Below the pieces are notes generated by a model. It made no database searches and had not been told where the DNA came from. It saw only the letters and a list, made by a program, of their open reading frames with translations. Position numbers and translations under genes: made by a program. Shown one piece after another: positions 8,427-18,478 of a stretch of 64,000 nucleotides of DNA; the stretch's first letter is position 1; every line of letters begins with the position of its first letter. Source of the stretch: Streptomyces sp. YIM 130001 (GTDB lineage Bacteria; Actinomycetota; Actinomycetes; Streptomycetales; Streptomycetaceae); the NCBI RefSeq assembly GCF_003574445.1, contig NZ_KZ984549.1, forward strand, positions 434,001-498,000, written 5' to 3'.

Positions 8427-9771
8427 CCGTCACGGTGGCCGACCCGTGCGCCACGGCGGCGGTGAAAGTGCCGCTCGGCGCGGGGTGAACCTTCTCGGTG
8501 ATCACGGCCCGTTCGTCCAGGAACGCCTCGATCAGGGGCCCGTCGACGAGTACCCGCAGCTGCGAGGTGACTCCCCCGGGCACGCTCGCCACCGCCCGGT
8601 CGCGCCGCGGGAAGCGGGCCTCGGCCGTGGCCGGTGCGCCGGAACGGTCCAGGACGAGGACGCCACGGGTCGGGTTCACCCGCAGGGATACGGTGCCGCC
8701 GAGGTCGAGTTCCACCTCGGCGTCGGGCACTTCCGCGCGGACGTCGAGCTGGATCTCGTAGGCGGGCGGCAGCGGGTCACCAGGGGCCAGTCCCGTGCCG
8801 CGCAGGCCGTCGAGTTCCCGGGCGGGAGCCATCCGTACGGTGCCGTCGGAGTGCAGGCCGACCTCGCGCGGGTATGTGAGGCAGCCGGCGTGACCCGCCT
8901 CGACCGAGGCGTTCTCGCTGCGCGACTCCCAACTCCAGCCCCAGACCAGGGTGCGGTCGTCCTCGATCAGGGCGGCGGGGGCGTAGAAGTCGCGGCCGTG
9001 GTCGAGCATGCCGCCGCTGGTGGGCACGAAGCGCAAGCCGTCACCGTCGGTGCGCAGGTCTCCGATGAGGCGGACGGTGCTGCTGGTGATGCCGTCGATC
9101 CACAGGGACAGGATCAGGATCCAGCGCCCGTCTCCCGCCGGCAGCAGGGCCGGGCACTCCCACACGGTGGCCGGGGCGGCCACCCGGGCGGCGACGGGGT
9201 CGGCGGCGTCGAGCAGTGAACCCGCGTAGGCCCAGTCGGTCAGCGAGTGGACCCGGTACAGGAGGACGTCAGCGGCTCCGGTCACGCGGTGGCCCGCGCC
9301 GATCAGGGCCCAGCGGCGGCCCTCGTGGGTGAAGAGGTACGGGTCGCGGAACGCGTTCAGGTCGAGTCCGGGCGGCGGACCCGGCACCACCGGTGCGGGC
9401 TCGGCCCTGAAACTGCTGATCACATCGTCGGTGGCGGGCGCGAGCATCACCGATCCGATGCCGTCGTCGCGGTCCATGCCGGTGTAGACGGCCGTGGGCA
9501 CGCCGCCCTCGACGACCGCGCAGCCGGACCAGGCACCCCGCTCGTCGCGCGTGCCGGGCGTCGGCGCGAGGGCGATCCCGTGGTCGGTCCAGGTGACCAG
9601 ATCGGGGCTCGAGGCGTGGCCCCAGTGGATGTCCCCCCAGACCGGTGCACCCGGGTTGTGCTGGAAGAAGAGGTGGTAGCGGCCGTCGTGGAACAGCGGA
9701 CCGTTGGGGTCGTTGCACCACTGCCCAGCGGCAGGGCGGACGTGGTGGCGGGTGATGTTCCGGTCGTCCAT
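8389..9771 (-). CDS. Glycoside hydrolase family 32 (levanase/sucrose hydrolase type)
   Basis: A 460-residue protein without a signal peptide, so probably cytoplasmic. GH32 catalytic motifs are all present: WCNDPNGPLF (nucleophile Asp, near residue 20), FRDPYLF (transition-state Asp) and ECPALL (acid/base Glu). The five-bladed propeller is followed by a beta-sandwich ending DGPLIEAFLDERAVITEKV, typical of the family. It cleaves beta-fructosyl bonds in sucrose, inulin or levan-derived oligosaccharides. The start MDDRNITRHH is chosen because the upstream extension lacks family similarity. No sugar transporter is adjacent, so uptake must be encoded elsewhere. Regulator: the convergent LacI protein. 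Confidence 0.93.
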   Translation of the reverse strand: MDDRNITRHHVRPAAGQWCNDPNGPLFHDGRYHLFFQHNPGAPVWGDIHWGHASSPDLVTWTDHGIALAPTPGTRDERGAWSGCAVVEGGVPTAVYTGMDRDDGIGSVMLAPATDDVISSFRAEPAPVVPGPPPGLDLNAFRDPYLFTHEGRRWALIGAGHRVTGAADVLLYRVHSLTDWAYAGSLLDAADPVAARVAAPATVWECPALLPAGDGRWILILSLWIDGITSSTVRLIGDLRTDGDGLRFVPTSGGMLDHGRDFYAPAALIEDDRTLVWGWSWESRSENASVEAGHAGCLTYPREVGLHSDGTVRMAPARELDGLRGTGLAPGDPLPPAYEIQLDVRAEVPDAEVELDLGGTVSLRVNPTRGVLVLDRSGAPATAEARFPRRDRAVASVPGGVTSQLRVLVDGPLIEAFLDERAVITEKVHPAPSGTFTAAVAHGSATVTVSAWSVDGPNPA

Positions 9772-9811
9772 GCGCTGCTGTCCCCTTGCCGTCCCACCGC
9801 TCACCAACTGA

Positions 9812-9848
9812 CACCTGACACGTGATAGGTGCCGCACGCTAACACGTG
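9812..9848. promoter_or_regulatory. Paired CACGTG palindromes upstream of GH32
   Basis: CACCTGACACGTGATAGGTG (9812-9831) is an imperfect palindrome with perfect outer arms CACCT/AGGTG around CACGTG. A second CACGTG lies at 9843-9848, 24 bp away. LacI-family operators are palindromes with a central CG, so this is the best operator candidate for the neighbouring LacI regulator. Confidence 0.5.
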
Positions 9849-9971
9849 CCAGGAGCCGATCGGAATGCGTCCGGCATCATTGACAGGCGCCTCGGGAGCA
9901 GCGGTACGCGGCCCGGCGCTTATCCGGACCACCGACGTATAACCAGGTATTTCCGCAGGAGGACTTTTTCC

Positions 9972-10808
9972 ATGACCTACCACCGGCCTTTGACGCTCAT
10001 GGCGGTGCACGCCCACCCCGACGACGAGGCAACCAGCACGGGAGGTGTCCTCGCGCGGTATGCGGCGGAAGGCATCCGCACGGTACTCGTGACCTGTACC
10101 GACGGCGGTTGCGGTGACGGACCGGGAGGTGTGAAGCCGGGCGAGCCCGGGCACGACCCGGCCGCCGTGGCCCGGATGCGGCGCCAAGAACTCCAGGCGA
10201 GCAGCGACGTCCTGAAGATCAGCGATCTGGAGACGCTGGACTACGCCGACTCCGGGATGATCGGCTGGCCGAGCAACGACGCCCCCGAATCCTTCTGGCA
10301 GACCCCAGTGGAGGAAGGCGCCGCCCGACTCGCCGAACTCATGCGGCACTACCGGCCCGACGTGGTCGTCACTTACGACGAGAACGGCTTCTACGGTCAC
10401 CCCGACCACATCCAGGCCCACCGCATCACCATGGCGGCGCTGGAGATGATCGCGCTCACACCGAAGGTGTACTGGACGACGATGCCCCACTCGATGATGC
10501 AGCGGTTCGCGGAGACGATGAGCGAGGCCCAGGAGGGGACGCCGGAGCCCGATCCTGCCGAGACCGCCGCGATGGCCGAGATCGGCCTTCCCGACGACGA
10601 GATCAGCACCTGGGTGGACACCACAGCGTTCAGCGACCAGAAGTTCGATTCACTGGCCGCCCACTCCAGTCAAGGCGACAACATCTTCTTCCTCAGGATG
10701 GGCAAGGAGATGTTCGGCAAGTTGATGGGCGTGGAGACGTTCGTACGCGTCAAGGACTCCACCGGCGCGGCCGTACCCGAGAACGATCTCTTCGCCGGAC
10801 TGCGCTGA
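9972..10808 (+). CDS. PIG-L family deacetylase
   Basis: A 278-residue metalloenzyme. The zinc-binding motif HAHPDDEA lies near residue 14 and the second ligand motif HPDHIQAH near residue 140, both diagnostic of the PIG-L/LmbE fold that includes the mycothiol deacetylases MshB and Mca. The reaction is removal of an acyl group from an N-acylated glucosaminyl substrate. It is not certain to be MshB, because several paralogues exist per Streptomyces genome and the C-terminal region (from about residue 185) is long and helical, resembling mycothiol conjugate amidase-type members. ATG at 9972 follows GGAGG by 9 bp. Stands alone. Confidence 0.9.
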   Translation: MTYHRPLTLMAVHAHPDDEATSTGGVLARYAAEGIRTVLVTCTDGGCGDGPGGVKPGEPGHDPAAVARMRRQELQASSDVLKISDLETLDYADSGMIGWPSNDAPESFWQTPVEEGAARLAELMRHYRPDVVVTYDENGFYGHPDHIQAHRITMAALEMIALTPKVYWTTMPHSMMQRFAETMSEAQEGTPEPDPAETAAMAEIGLPDDEISTWVDTTAFSDQKFDSLAAHSSQGDNIFFLRMGKEMFGKLMGVETFVRVKDSTGAAVPENDLFAGLR

Positions 10809-11095
10809 TCCGCCCACCCGGCCCGGCGCCGACCCGAGCCCCAACTTGGTCCGCTCTCTTGTGAGTTGAGGCATGCGTTCGGGGAGGAGTCCGTCCCCGC
10901 CATGCCTCAGCCCGAGCAGGCGCCGGACTCAAGTGCCGTACGGCGACGGGCCGGCCCAGGACGCTGCGTGCAAGTGGCCGGGTCCGGAACCGGGATTGAC
11001 CGAACGAGGGACGAGTTGCCGGTGGGCCGGTTCCCCCTGACGGGAGTTGTCGTTGGACAGATCATTCACCGGACCAACGCGGAGGTCTCGTCCCC
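10809..11095. other. Intergenic, no gene seen
   Basis: A GC-rich gap between the PIG-L and hydrolase genes. Nothing codes convincingly; GGAGG at 11081-11085 belongs to the next gene. Confidence 0.4.
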
Positions 11096-11992
11096 TTGCT
11101 CACCGAACATGTGCGCCGACTGTCTTTCCGAGGGCTCGAATACGGCTGCCGGATCATCGAGAATCCGGTTCCGTCGACGGAGCCGATCATCATGGTCGGC
11201 GGCGCCTTCCAGGACATGTACGCCTTCCGGCGCCTGGAGAGGCCGTGGACCGAGGTGGCCACCGTCGTCACCGTCGACCTGCCGGGCTCGGGTTCCGCCG
11301 ATCATCTGCCCGGCCACTACGGGTTCGACTTCCTCACCGGAGCCCTCGACGATCTGCTCGGGCAGCTGGACCTGGGGCCGGTCAACCTGTTCGGCGCCTC
11401 GTACGGTGTGCCGGTCGTCTACCCCTTGGCCCAGCAGCGCCCCGAACTCGTCAGGCGCCTCTTGCTGGTCGGCGCCAGCATGCGGTACCCGGCCGAAGGC
11501 CTCGGCCGAGTCCAGGAGATGGCTGACCACCTCGCCGCCGGACAGGACATGAGCACGTACGGCCGCGCCTGCGTCGACGCGATGATGGCGCACCCCGACC
11601 GTCCCGTCCGCAACCGGACCGTCGCCGCCCGCATGGTCTCGTGTGCCATGAGTTCCATCAGCGGTCCCGAGATCCCACGCCATCTCGCGTCGACACAGCG
11701 GCTGCTCTCCTGGGAGGGCCTGCCCGGCGGCGGGATCAAGGACGTGCCGGCGCTCTGCTTCACCGGCGAGTACGACGAGTTCGCCCTCCCCGAACTCGGT
11801 CGGGAGGTCGCCGCGACGATCGAAGACGGAACGTTCACGCTGATGCGCGAGACCGACCACCTCCCCAACCTCGAACGAGGCAAGGAATTCGCCCGCCTCG
11901 TCACCGACTACTTCACGGACCGGCCGCTCGAGCGCCTCGACTTCCTCACCCCACTCGAGTGCCCGTCCCGCGACCTGAGCCCGGTCCCCTAG
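11096..11992 (+). CDS. Alpha/beta hydrolase
   Basis: A 298-residue protein started by TTG 10 bp after GGAGG. Features of the fold: IIMVGGAFQDMYAF (oxyanion strand region), DLPGSGSADHLPG, nucleophile elbow LFGASYGVPVVY with Ser near residue 100, an acid-bearing strand FTGEYDEFALPE and a late His in TDHLPNLERG. The family covers esterases, lipases and biosynthetic thioesterase-like enzymes. The unusual AASYG-type elbow (G-A-S-Y-G) is close to MhpC-like hydrolases in biosynthetic loci, but nothing nearby supports a pathway. Substrate unknown. It is followed by an IS relic. Confidence 0.85.
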   Translation: MLTEHVRRLSFRGLEYGCRIIENPVPSTEPIIMVGGAFQDMYAFRRLERPWTEVATVVTVDLPGSGSADHLPGHYGFDFLTGALDDLLGQLDLGPVNLFGASYGVPVVYPLAQQRPELVRRLLLVGASMRYPAEGLGRVQEMADHLAAGQDMSTYGRACVDAMMAHPDRPVRNRTVAARMVSCAMSSISGPEIPRHLASTQRLLSWEGLPGGGIKDVPALCFTGEYDEFALPELGREVAATIEDGTFTLMRETDHLPNLERGKEFARLVTDYFTDRPLERLDFLTPLECPSRDLSPVP

Positions 11993-12020
11993 ATCCCGTG
12001 GTCCGCGACGACTCCGTCGG

Positions 12021-12580
12021 AACCGGCGACTTCGTCGGAACCACGGAGTGGATGGTGTCGGTCGACTCCACGATCAGCCGAGCCCATCAGCACGCCGCCG
12101 GCGCCCGCAAAAGTGGGCTGCGGCGGGGGACGAACTGGAAGATCCGGCATGCACGACGGCCGGCCAGGCGCTCGGCCGGCCCCGCAGCGGGCTGACCAGC
12201 AAGGTTCATCTCGCCTGCGATGGCCGTGGTCTGCCCCTGGCCGTCGTCGTCACGCCCGGCAACGTCAACGATTCCACCGTCTTCGGCGAGGTCATGGACG
12301 CCTTGAGGGTGCCCCGGGCCGGTTCGGGACGGTCTCGCCGCAGGCCCGACGCGGTCATCGCGGACAAGGCGTACTCGTCCTGGGCGACCGCCATTCCCTG
12401 CGGCGCAGGGGCATCCGTGCGGTGATCCCGGAGCGGACGGATCAGAAGGCCAACCGTGTGCGGCGCGGACAGGCCGGCGGCAGGCCGCCGGCCTTCAACC
12501 GCGAGCTCTACAAGGCCCCCCTGGCCTCACTGATCCTCTGGCTTCGCGAACCCACCCAAGATGGTTTGTCGGACAGGACC
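12021..12580 (+). pseudogene. IS5-family transposase remnant
   Basis: Reading across frames gives the middle and end of a DDE transposase of the IS5 group: VDSTISRAHQHAAGA, then GLTSKVHLACDGRGLPLAVVVTPGNVNDSTVF, DAVIADKAYSS, RRRGIRAVIPERTDQKANR and finally LASLILWLREPTQD. At least two frameshifts separate these blocks. The segment that normally holds the E-R-x-F-N-R-L-K catalytic glutamate is missing between NRELYKA (about 12510) and LASLILWL (about 12525), so there is also an internal deletion. Dead element; no terminal repeats could be delimited. Confidence 0.85.
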
Positions 12581-12628
12581 TGGCGCGACGACCGAGGACC
12601 GGGACGATGTGCGGGCCAGCGCGCCTCG

Positions 12629-12657
12629 GGCCGGGCAGGTCCAACTCCTGCCCGGCC
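12629..12657. terminator. Strong hairpin
   Basis: GGCCGGGCAGG (12629-12639) and CCTGCCCGGCC (12647-12657) form a perfect 11-bp stem with a 7-nt loop just beyond the end of the aminotransferase gene on the minus strand. Likely its terminator. Confidence 0.75.
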
Positions 12658-12676
12658 GGGGTGAGTCAGGCAGACG

Positions 12677-13984
12677 TCAGACCGGAGCCGGCTCGGACGC
12701 GGCGTGCTGCGCGATCTGCCGGGTGGCCCGGAGGAACTGCTCGGCCTCCTCGATGGTGTGGCAGTGCAGCGGGGACACCCGCACCACTTCCTCCAGGCCG
12801 ACCGCGCGCAGGATGCGTTCGGAGTAGGCGCTGCTCGCCACCCGCTCGTAGACAATGACTCCGGCCTCCTCGTAGGCGCGGGTGGCGTCCGCGCACGATA
12901 GGCCGTCGAAGGTCAACGGCACGATCAGGTCCCGCGCCACGAGCGCGGCCCGATCGGCGAAATGAACGTGTACGCCCGGCAGTTCACGCAGGCCGGTCGC
13001 CCCGGGGGTCCCCTCGAGCAGAGTGCGCAGGATCGCCTGTTCGTGCCCCTGGATGGCGCGCTGCCCGGCGACGAGTGCGGTGCGGCGATCAGTACCCGGC
13101 GCGGTGGCGCCCACGGCGACCAAGTAGTCGACGATCGCGGAGAACCCTGCGAACACGGCAGGCGCGGCGCTGCCGATGGCCCAACTGCGCGGACCGGCAC
13201 TGGCCGGCCTGTCGTGGTCGAGTCCGGCCAGCCGCCCCGAGAGGTAGGTGAAGGCGTTGCCGCGTTCGCCGAACATCTTGTACGGCGCGATGTTGGCCGC
13301 GTCCACTCCCCACTCCTGGACGTCGACGACACCGTGCGGGGCGTACTGCACGGCGTCGACGACGACGTAGGTCTCGGGGTTCCTCGCACGGACCGCCCGG
13401 ACCACCGCTGCGACATCGGTGATGGCGCCGGTGATGTTCGAGGTGGCGATGACCGACACCAAGGATGTTCCGGAATCAACAAGTTGGGCGATCGCCTCCG
13501 GGTCGACTCCACCGGTCGTCGAATCGGCCGCGGCGATCCGCAGTTCCTGCCCCGTGCGCCGGGCATGGCGAGTGCATGCGTCGTACGAGGAGGGGTGCTC
13601 GATCGCCGTGGTCACGATGTTCGTGCCCGGGATGTTGTCGGCGATCGTGCGGATGACCGTGAACATGCCCTGGGAAGCCGTGGCGGTGGGCAACAGTGCG
13701 CCGGACGCGTCGCCGCCGAAGAAGGCGAGGACGTCCGCCTCTCCCTGCTCCTGGATCCGGGCAAGTTCGCGGGCGACACGACCGGGCCGGGACGCGCTCT
13801 CCGGGCTCAGGGACACCTCTTGAGCCCGTTCGCCCACCGCCCTCAGCCGCAGTGAGCCGCCGGAGTTCTCGAAGTAGAGACGGTGCGTGCCGTGGACATC
13901 ACGCTCCAGGTGCGCGAATTGCTCGCGTACATAGCGCATGGTGGCGTCCGCGAAAGGCACGGCGTCGCTGGTGGTGAGGGACAT
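12677..13984 (-). CDS. Class V aminotransferase / cysteine desulfurase-like PLP enzyme
   Basis: A 435-residue fold-type I PLP enzyme. Signs: RLYFENSGGSLRL near residue 40 (substrate region), TTAIEHPSSYDA, VVDAVQYAPHGVVDVQEWGVD and the Schiff-base motif IAPYKMFGERGNAF, where the lysine binds PLP. The C-terminal domain ends with VYERVASSAYSERILRAVGLEEVVRVSPLHCHT. It resembles the cysteine desulfurase-like subgroup rather than housekeeping IscS/SufS, lacking an obvious CxxC-type loop, so a specialised C-S lyase or epimerase role is possible. ATG at 13984 has GGAGAAG 5-6 bp upstream. It sits alone downstream of the amino-acid ABC importer but is not tightly linked to it. Confidence 0.87.
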   Translation of the reverse strand: MSLTTSDAVPFADATMRYVREQFAHLERDVHGTHRLYFENSGGSLRLRAVGERAQEVSLSPESASRPGRVARELARIQEQGEADVLAFFGGDASGALLPTATASQGMFTVIRTIADNIPGTNIVTTAIEHPSSYDACTRHARRTGQELRIAAADSTTGGVDPEAIAQLVDSGTSLVSVIATSNITGAITDVAAVVRAVRARNPETYVVVDAVQYAPHGVVDVQEWGVDAANIAPYKMFGERGNAFTYLSGRLAGLDHDRPASAGPRSWAIGSAAPAVFAGFSAIVDYLVAVGATAPGTDRRTALVAGQRAIQGHEQAILRTLLEGTPGATGLRELPGVHVHFADRAALVARDLIVPLTFDGLSCADATRAYEEAGVIVYERVASSAYSERILRAVGLEEVVRVSPLHCHTIEEAEQFLRATRQIAQHAASEPAPV

Positions 13985-14132
13985 GAACTTCTCCAAGACG
14001 GTTCGGAACGGGGTACGAGCACGGGCCGTGGTGCAGCGCGGGCGTCATCGCCCTGCGCCGGGTGGCCGGTTCAGCCGGGGCGGCATGCGGGTGTGAGAGC
14101 GCTACGGATGTCGGTATCAGCGCCGTTTCGGC

Positions 14133-14897
14133 TCAGGCCGCGACGCGGGCGAGGAAGCTGCGGGTGCGTTCGGCCTGCGGGTTGTCGATCACGTCCCCCG
14201 GCGGGCCCTGCTCCACGATCACTCCGCCGTCCATGAACAGGACACGGTCGGCCACCTCACGGGCGAAGCCCATCTCATGGGTGACCACGATCATGGTCAT
14301 GCCCTCCCGGGCGAGGTCCTTCATCACGGCGAGCACCTCACCGACGAGTTCCGGATCGAGAGCGGAGGTGGGCTCATCGAACAGCATCAGTTTGGGCCGC
14401 ATGGCCAGGGCCCGCGCAATGGCGACCCGCTGCTGCTGTCCCCCGGAGAGGTGGTTGGGGTACGCGTCGACCTTGTCGGCGAGGCCGACCCGGTCGAGGA
14501 GGGCCCGGGCATGTTCGGCGGCCTTCTCACGCGTCTCCTTCTTGACGACGCGGGCGCCCTCGGCGACGTTCTCGAGGATCGTGCGGTGAGGGAACAGGTT
14601 GAACCGCTGGAACACCATGCCGATGTGGCTGCGCTGACCTGCCAGCTCCTTCCGGGAGAGTTCCTGGAGCTGGTCGCCTGCCCGGCGGTAGCCGACGAGC
14701 TCACCGTCCACGCTGATCACCCCCTCGTCCGGGTTCTCGAGGCGGTTGACGCAGCGCAGCAAGGTGCTCTTCCCCGATCCGGACGGGCCGAGCAGGCACA
14801 CCACTTCACCGCGTTCGACATCGAAGTCGAGCCCGTCCAGGACGGTCAGCGGGCCGAACGCCTTCTTGATCCCGCGGGCCTGCAGCATGGCGGCCAT
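14133..14897 (-). CDS. Polar amino-acid ABC importer, ATP-binding subunit
   Basis: A 254-residue ATPase with complete motifs: Walker [11 protein letters not shown]-loop FQRFNLFPH, signature LSGGQQQR, Walker [13 protein letters not shown] and the switch His in VVTHEMGF. The GlnQ/HisP-type spacing and the [10 protein letters not shown] motif place it with polar amino-acid importers. It is the third gene of a minus-strand operon; its ATG overlaps the permease stop (TGATG), with GGGAG 7 bp upstream inside the permease gene, so translation is coupled. Confidence 0.95.
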   Translation of the reverse strand: MAAMLQARGIKKAFGPLTVLDGLDFDVERGEVVCLLGPSGSGKSTLLRCVNRLENPDEGVISVDGELVGYRRAGDQLQELSRKELAGQRSHIGMVFQRFNLFPHRTILENVAEGARVVKKETREKAAEHARALLDRVGLADKVDAYPNHLSGGQQQRVAIARALAMRPKLMLFDEPTSALDPELVGEVLAVMKDLAREGMTMIVVTHEMGFAREVADRVLFMDGGVIVEQGPPGDVIDNPQAERTRSFLARVAA

Positions 14898-15820
14898 CAC
14901 TTGGCTCCCTTCGACGTGGCGGCCGTGTGCCCGTAGCCCTGGTTGAGCCGCCGCTCCAGGAAGTGCTGCCCCAGGGTGGCGAGCGAGACGAGCACCAGGT
15001 ACCAGAGGCTCGCGACGATGAGCAGGGGGATGACCTCGTAGTTGTTGGCGTAGACGTGCTGGACCGAGGAGAGCAGGTCCTGGCCCGAGACGAAGGCGAC
15101 GAGCGAGGTGGCCTTGAAGAGGTTGACGAACTGGTTCATCGACGGCGGAACGATGACCCGCAGGGCTTGCGGAAGGACCACGCGCCGCAGGGCCTGAGTG
15201 CCCGTCATGCCGAGGGAGTCGGCGGCTTCGGACTGGCCCCGGTCCACGGCCAGGAAGCCGCCGCGCACGATCTCGGACATGTACGCCGCCTCGTGCAGGC
15301 CGAAGGCGAGGAGTGCGGCCACGAACCAGTTGATCGCCTGGTTGGTGTCGATGCCGCCGGCGCTCTCGCCGAGGAACACGGCAGGTCCCAGCAGGGGGAA
15401 CACCAGGGCCAGGTTGAACCAGAAGATCAACTGGACGAGGAGCGGCGTACCGCGGAAGAACCACAGATACAGCGAGGCCGCCGCGGACAGGACCCGGTTG
15501 TCGGCGGTGCGCATGACCGCGATCACGACACCGAGAACGGTGGCCAGCACCATGCACAGCACGGTCAGCACGATGGTCCAACCGACGCCCTGGAGGATCT
15601 CGGCGCCGAAAAGGTACTCCCCGACCACCGGCCAGCCCAGGTTCTCGTTGGTCGCGACCGAGAAGAGCAGCAGCGCGAGCAGCACCAGTACGACCGCGGT
15701 CGAACCCCACTGCCAGGGCTTGCGGACCGGCGCGACAGGCAGTCGGGCGAGAGCTTCGATGCTGTTGCCGGGCCGTGTGTCGTCCTCGGAAGCGGCCGCC
15801 GGGGCCGCGTCGGCCGTCAT
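14897..15820 (-). CDS. Polar amino-acid ABC importer, permease
   Basis: A 307-residue membrane protein. The His/Glu/Gln/Arg/opine permease signature is plain: [43 protein letters not shown], and the EAA loop [29 protein letters not shown] that contacts the ATPase. A preceding N-terminal helix gives an extra membrane pass, as in some actinobacterial members. The ATG overlaps the binding-protein stop by 4 bp (ATGA). With one permease only, it probably acts as a homodimer. Confidence 0.94.
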   Translation of the reverse strand: MTADAAPAAASEDDTRPGNSIEALARLPVAPVRKPWQWGSTAVVLVLLALLLFSVATNENLGWPVVGEYLFGAEILQGVGWTIVLTVLCMVLATVLGVVIAVMRTADNRVLSAAASLYLWFFRGTPLLVQLIFWFNLALVFPLLGPAVFLGESAGGIDTNQAINWFVAALLAFGLHEAAYMSEIVRGGFLAVDRGQSEAADSLGMTGTQALRRVVLPQALRVIVPPSMNQFVNLFKATSLVAFVSGQDLLSSVQHVYANNYEVIPLLIVASLWYLVLVSLATLGQHFLERRLNQGYGHTAATSKGAK

Positions 15821-16683
15821 GACGTCGCCGCGTTCACACGCGGTGCGGGCATCGCCATCTTCTGCATACCCCAGTCCTTGAGAATCCTGTCGTACGTTCC
15901 GTTCCGGATGAGCTCTTCGAAGGCGGCGACGAGCGCCTCGCGCAGCCGGACGTTGTCCTTGTCCACGGCCGCGCCGTGGAACTGCCGGTAGAAGGGCTCG
16001 CCGGCCACATCTCCCTTGCCGTTGTTCTCGGCCGCATGTCGGGCGATGACCAGATCGGTGACCAAGGCGTCGGCGCGCTTGGTCAGCACCTGCATCATGG
16101 CGGCGGTCGACGTGTCCATCCCGAGCACCGTCACGCCGGGCCTGCCGGACTTCCTGCACTTGACGTTCTGCTGCTCGGAGACCGTGGCGGACAGGCTGCC
16201 GACCGCGGCGGAAACCGTCGTGCCGCACAGGTCGTCGGGGCTGGCCAGCCGCTTCGGGTTCCCCTTCTGCGTGAACAAGGTCTGGTACGAGGTCGTGTAG
16301 TCGACGTAGGTCACCACGCGCTGGCGTTCCAAGGTGTCGGTGAAGTCGCCCATCGCCACATCGAGCTTTCCCGACTGCAGCCCCGGCACAAGGGCGGCGA
16401 ATCCGGTGTCGAAGAACTGGACCTTGACGCCGAGTGCCGTGCCGAGTGCATCCATCAGGTCCTTCTCGAACCCACTGACCTCCGCCCCGTCCCGGTACAG
16501 GTACGGGGCCACGTTGGTGCTCCCGCCGATCTTGAGCTCGCCCGCGTCCTGGACGCTCTTCGGCAGTTTCGCGTGCAAGGGGCCCGAGGACGCGGCGCTC
16601 TTCGCCGCAGGCCCGGTTCCACAGCCAGCGACGGTGAGGGCAGCGGCCGTACAGACCGCAGCGACGAGCCGAGCTCTCTTCAT
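15817..16683 (-). CDS. Amino-acid ABC importer, substrate-binding lipoprotein
   Basis: A 288-residue solute-binding protein. [22 protein letters not shown] is a lipoprotein signal with lipobox VAGC, so the mature protein is anchored outside the membrane. Family 3 traits: [34 protein letters not shown] near the N-terminus, [19 protein letters not shown] and a DALVTDL segment in the hinge region. Ligand choice cannot be read reliably; the family binds polar amino acids or opines. First gene of the operon with permease and ATPase; a TetR gene lies divergently 260 bp upstream. Confidence 0.93.
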   Translation of the reverse strand: MKRARLVAAVCTAAALTVAGCGTGPAAKSAASSGPLHAKLPKSVQDAGELKIGGSTNVAPYLYRDGAEVSGFEKDLMDALGTALGVKVQFFDTGFAALVPGLQSGKLDVAMGDFTDTLERQRVVTYVDYTTSYQTLFTQKGNPKRLASPDDLCGTTVSAAVGSLSATVSEQQNVKCRKSGRPGVTVLGMDTSTAAMMQVLTKRADALVTDLVIARHAAENNGKGDVAGEPFYRQFHGAAVDKDNVRLREALVAAFEELIRNGTYDRILKDWGMQKMAMPAPRVNAATS

Positions 16684-16943
16684 CGAGGTCCTCCGAGTGA
16701 GCTGACGGCACGTCCGCAACAGATGAGCGCGGTCACGGTTCCGCCCTCATCTGCCACCCGACGACCGCCCAATGTGAGAGAGGCGTATCAGTTCCCGATA
16801 GATTCAACGTCGGACGGCACATCCGTCAAGACCCGTTCACGGACGAGTTCCGTCACCTGGCCGGCATCCAACTCCCGACTCACGGGCCAGAGATCGCGCC
16901 GCCGGACGCTTGGCTTCACCACGCGGCGGGAGGTGGGCTACCC

Positions 16944-17621
16944 TTGCCAAAAAGTAAGAAGCCCTTCTCGATCACGGGAAGGAGACTCGAGGAGGCAGCC
17001 CTGAAGGCGACGCGCCAGTTGAGCCGAACCGGCCGCAGCCCACGCCATGACACGGTCCGCAACCGGGGCAAAATCCTCGAGGCCGTCGGCGAGATGCTGA
17101 CATCGGAGCCGGGTGCCGTCTCCATGCCGCTCATCGCGAAGCGGGCAGGTCTGTCGGTGGCAACGGTCTACCGGTACTTCGCGTCGGCCGAGGACGCGAT
17201 CGGCGCATACGTCTTCAGCACCATCCTCGAACTGCGGAACTACAGCCACGACTGCCCCCTGACCGGTACCGCACTCTTCGAAGCAGTGGTCGCAGAACGA
17301 GTGCGGCTGGTCCCCACCTACGGTGCCGCCACCGTCCAAGTCCGTTCACGGCAGGGGTTCCTGGCCCGGCTCGACGACCAGGACGAGCTGATCACCGCGG
17401 TCCGCGACATCTGGGAGCGGCCGATCCGCGGCGTACTGCGGCACTTCGCCATCCCCGACGCACACTTCGATCACGCCCTGTTCCTGTACAACATGATGTT
17501 CGACCCCCGCGAGATCCTCGACCTCATCCGCTCGGGCCTGACCGAAGCGGACACGGCACTGCGGCTGACGAGGGCGTACTACGGAGCTCTCAACGGCTGG
17601 GCGGACGCCGACAAGGCCTGA
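16944..17621 (+). CDS. TetR family transcriptional regulator
   Basis: A 225-residue regulator. The DNA-binding helices are at about residues 40-85: RGKILEAVGEMLTSEPGAVSMPLIAKRAGLSVATVYRYFASAEDAI in outline, the standard TetR helix-turn-helix. The C-terminal ligand domain is unrecognised. The TTG at 16944 has GGGAGG 10 bp upstream and is the only well-placed start, leaving a Lys-rich N-terminal arm of about 38 residues. Divergent from the amino-acid ABC operon, which is its most likely target. Confidence 0.88.
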   Translation: MPKSKKPFSITGRRLEEAALKATRQLSRTGRSPRHDTVRNRGKILEAVGEMLTSEPGAVSMPLIAKRAGLSVATVYRYFASAEDAIGAYVFSTILELRNYSHDCPLTGTALFEAVVAERVRLVPTYGAATVQVRSRQGFLARLDDQDELITAVRDIWERPIRGVLRHFAIPDAHFDHALFLYNMMFDPREILDLIRSGLTEADTALRLTRAYYGALNGWADADKA

Positions 17622-17857
17622 CGGGACGAGGCCGGCGCGGTCTGGAGGGACCCGCCGGTCACCCGTACGGCCCGGCTCGTCTCGCGCCGCCCTCGCATCG
17701 GCGGTGCGCTGGTCACCCATGAAGTGACGAGGACGCCCCGACCGACGCGACGGCGTCCTCGGGGTCCGCCGCCGCTTCGTCTGCCCGCACGACCTCGGTT
17801 GTGCGGCTCGCGAGGCGGGACGCAGCGCGGCCGGAACCAGAGAAGGGCACAGGCGCC

Positions 17858-18478
17858 ATGGCCTCCGTGGACACGGCAGCAGTCCGACGGATGGCGGACG
17901 CCCTCTTCATCGAACGTTCCCTCCGGAGTCCGAGTTCGACCCGGTTCTGGGGACTGCTCGTACTGGCGTCGGTCATCGCGAGCGCGGGCGTCGTCGGGGA
18001 TTCGACCGCGACGGTCATCGGCGCGATGATCGTCGCCCCGCTGATGACGCCGATCCTCGGCAGCGCACTGGCCCTGGTCCTGGCGGACCGTCCCCAAGTG
18101 GTGCGCTGCGCACTGCTGGTGGTCGGTGGAGCCCTCGCCGTGGTCGCGGTGGGCATGCTGCTCGGCTGGGTGGCGGCGCCGCCCGACTCCTTCGCCTCGA
18201 ACAGCCAGGTCTCCTCCCGGATCAGCCCGCGACTGATCGACCTGCTGGCCGCGCTCGCCACGGGAACGGTGGGCGCGTTCGCTCTCGTACGCACCGACAT
18301 CTCCGACACCCTGCCCGGCGTGGCGATCGCGATCTCCCTCGTGCCGCCGCTTGCCGTGACGGGCCTGCTGCTGACCGTCGGCCGGTACCACGACGCATCG
18401 GAGTCGGCGCCACGAGCCTCTCGCGGACGGAGTCGAGCAGTCCCATGCGCTCGACGGCCTCGATGCCCTGCCCTCTGA
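17858..18478 (+). pseudogene. DUF389 membrane protein, C-terminally truncated
   Basis: The ATG at 17858 opens a DUF389 protein: FWGLLVLASVIASAGVVGDSTATVIGAMIVAPLMTPILG is the family signature, followed by LVVGGALAVVAVGMLLGW and ISLVPPLAVTGLLLTVGR. Normal members go on with ALLLFGTNVAAI-type helices and a soluble part; here homology stops at about base 18399 and the frame runs into antisense FAD-monooxygenase DNA, ending at 18478 with a nonsense tail. About five of the usual helices remain. Function of the family is unknown. Fusion junction, so probably non-functional. Confidence 0.85.
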
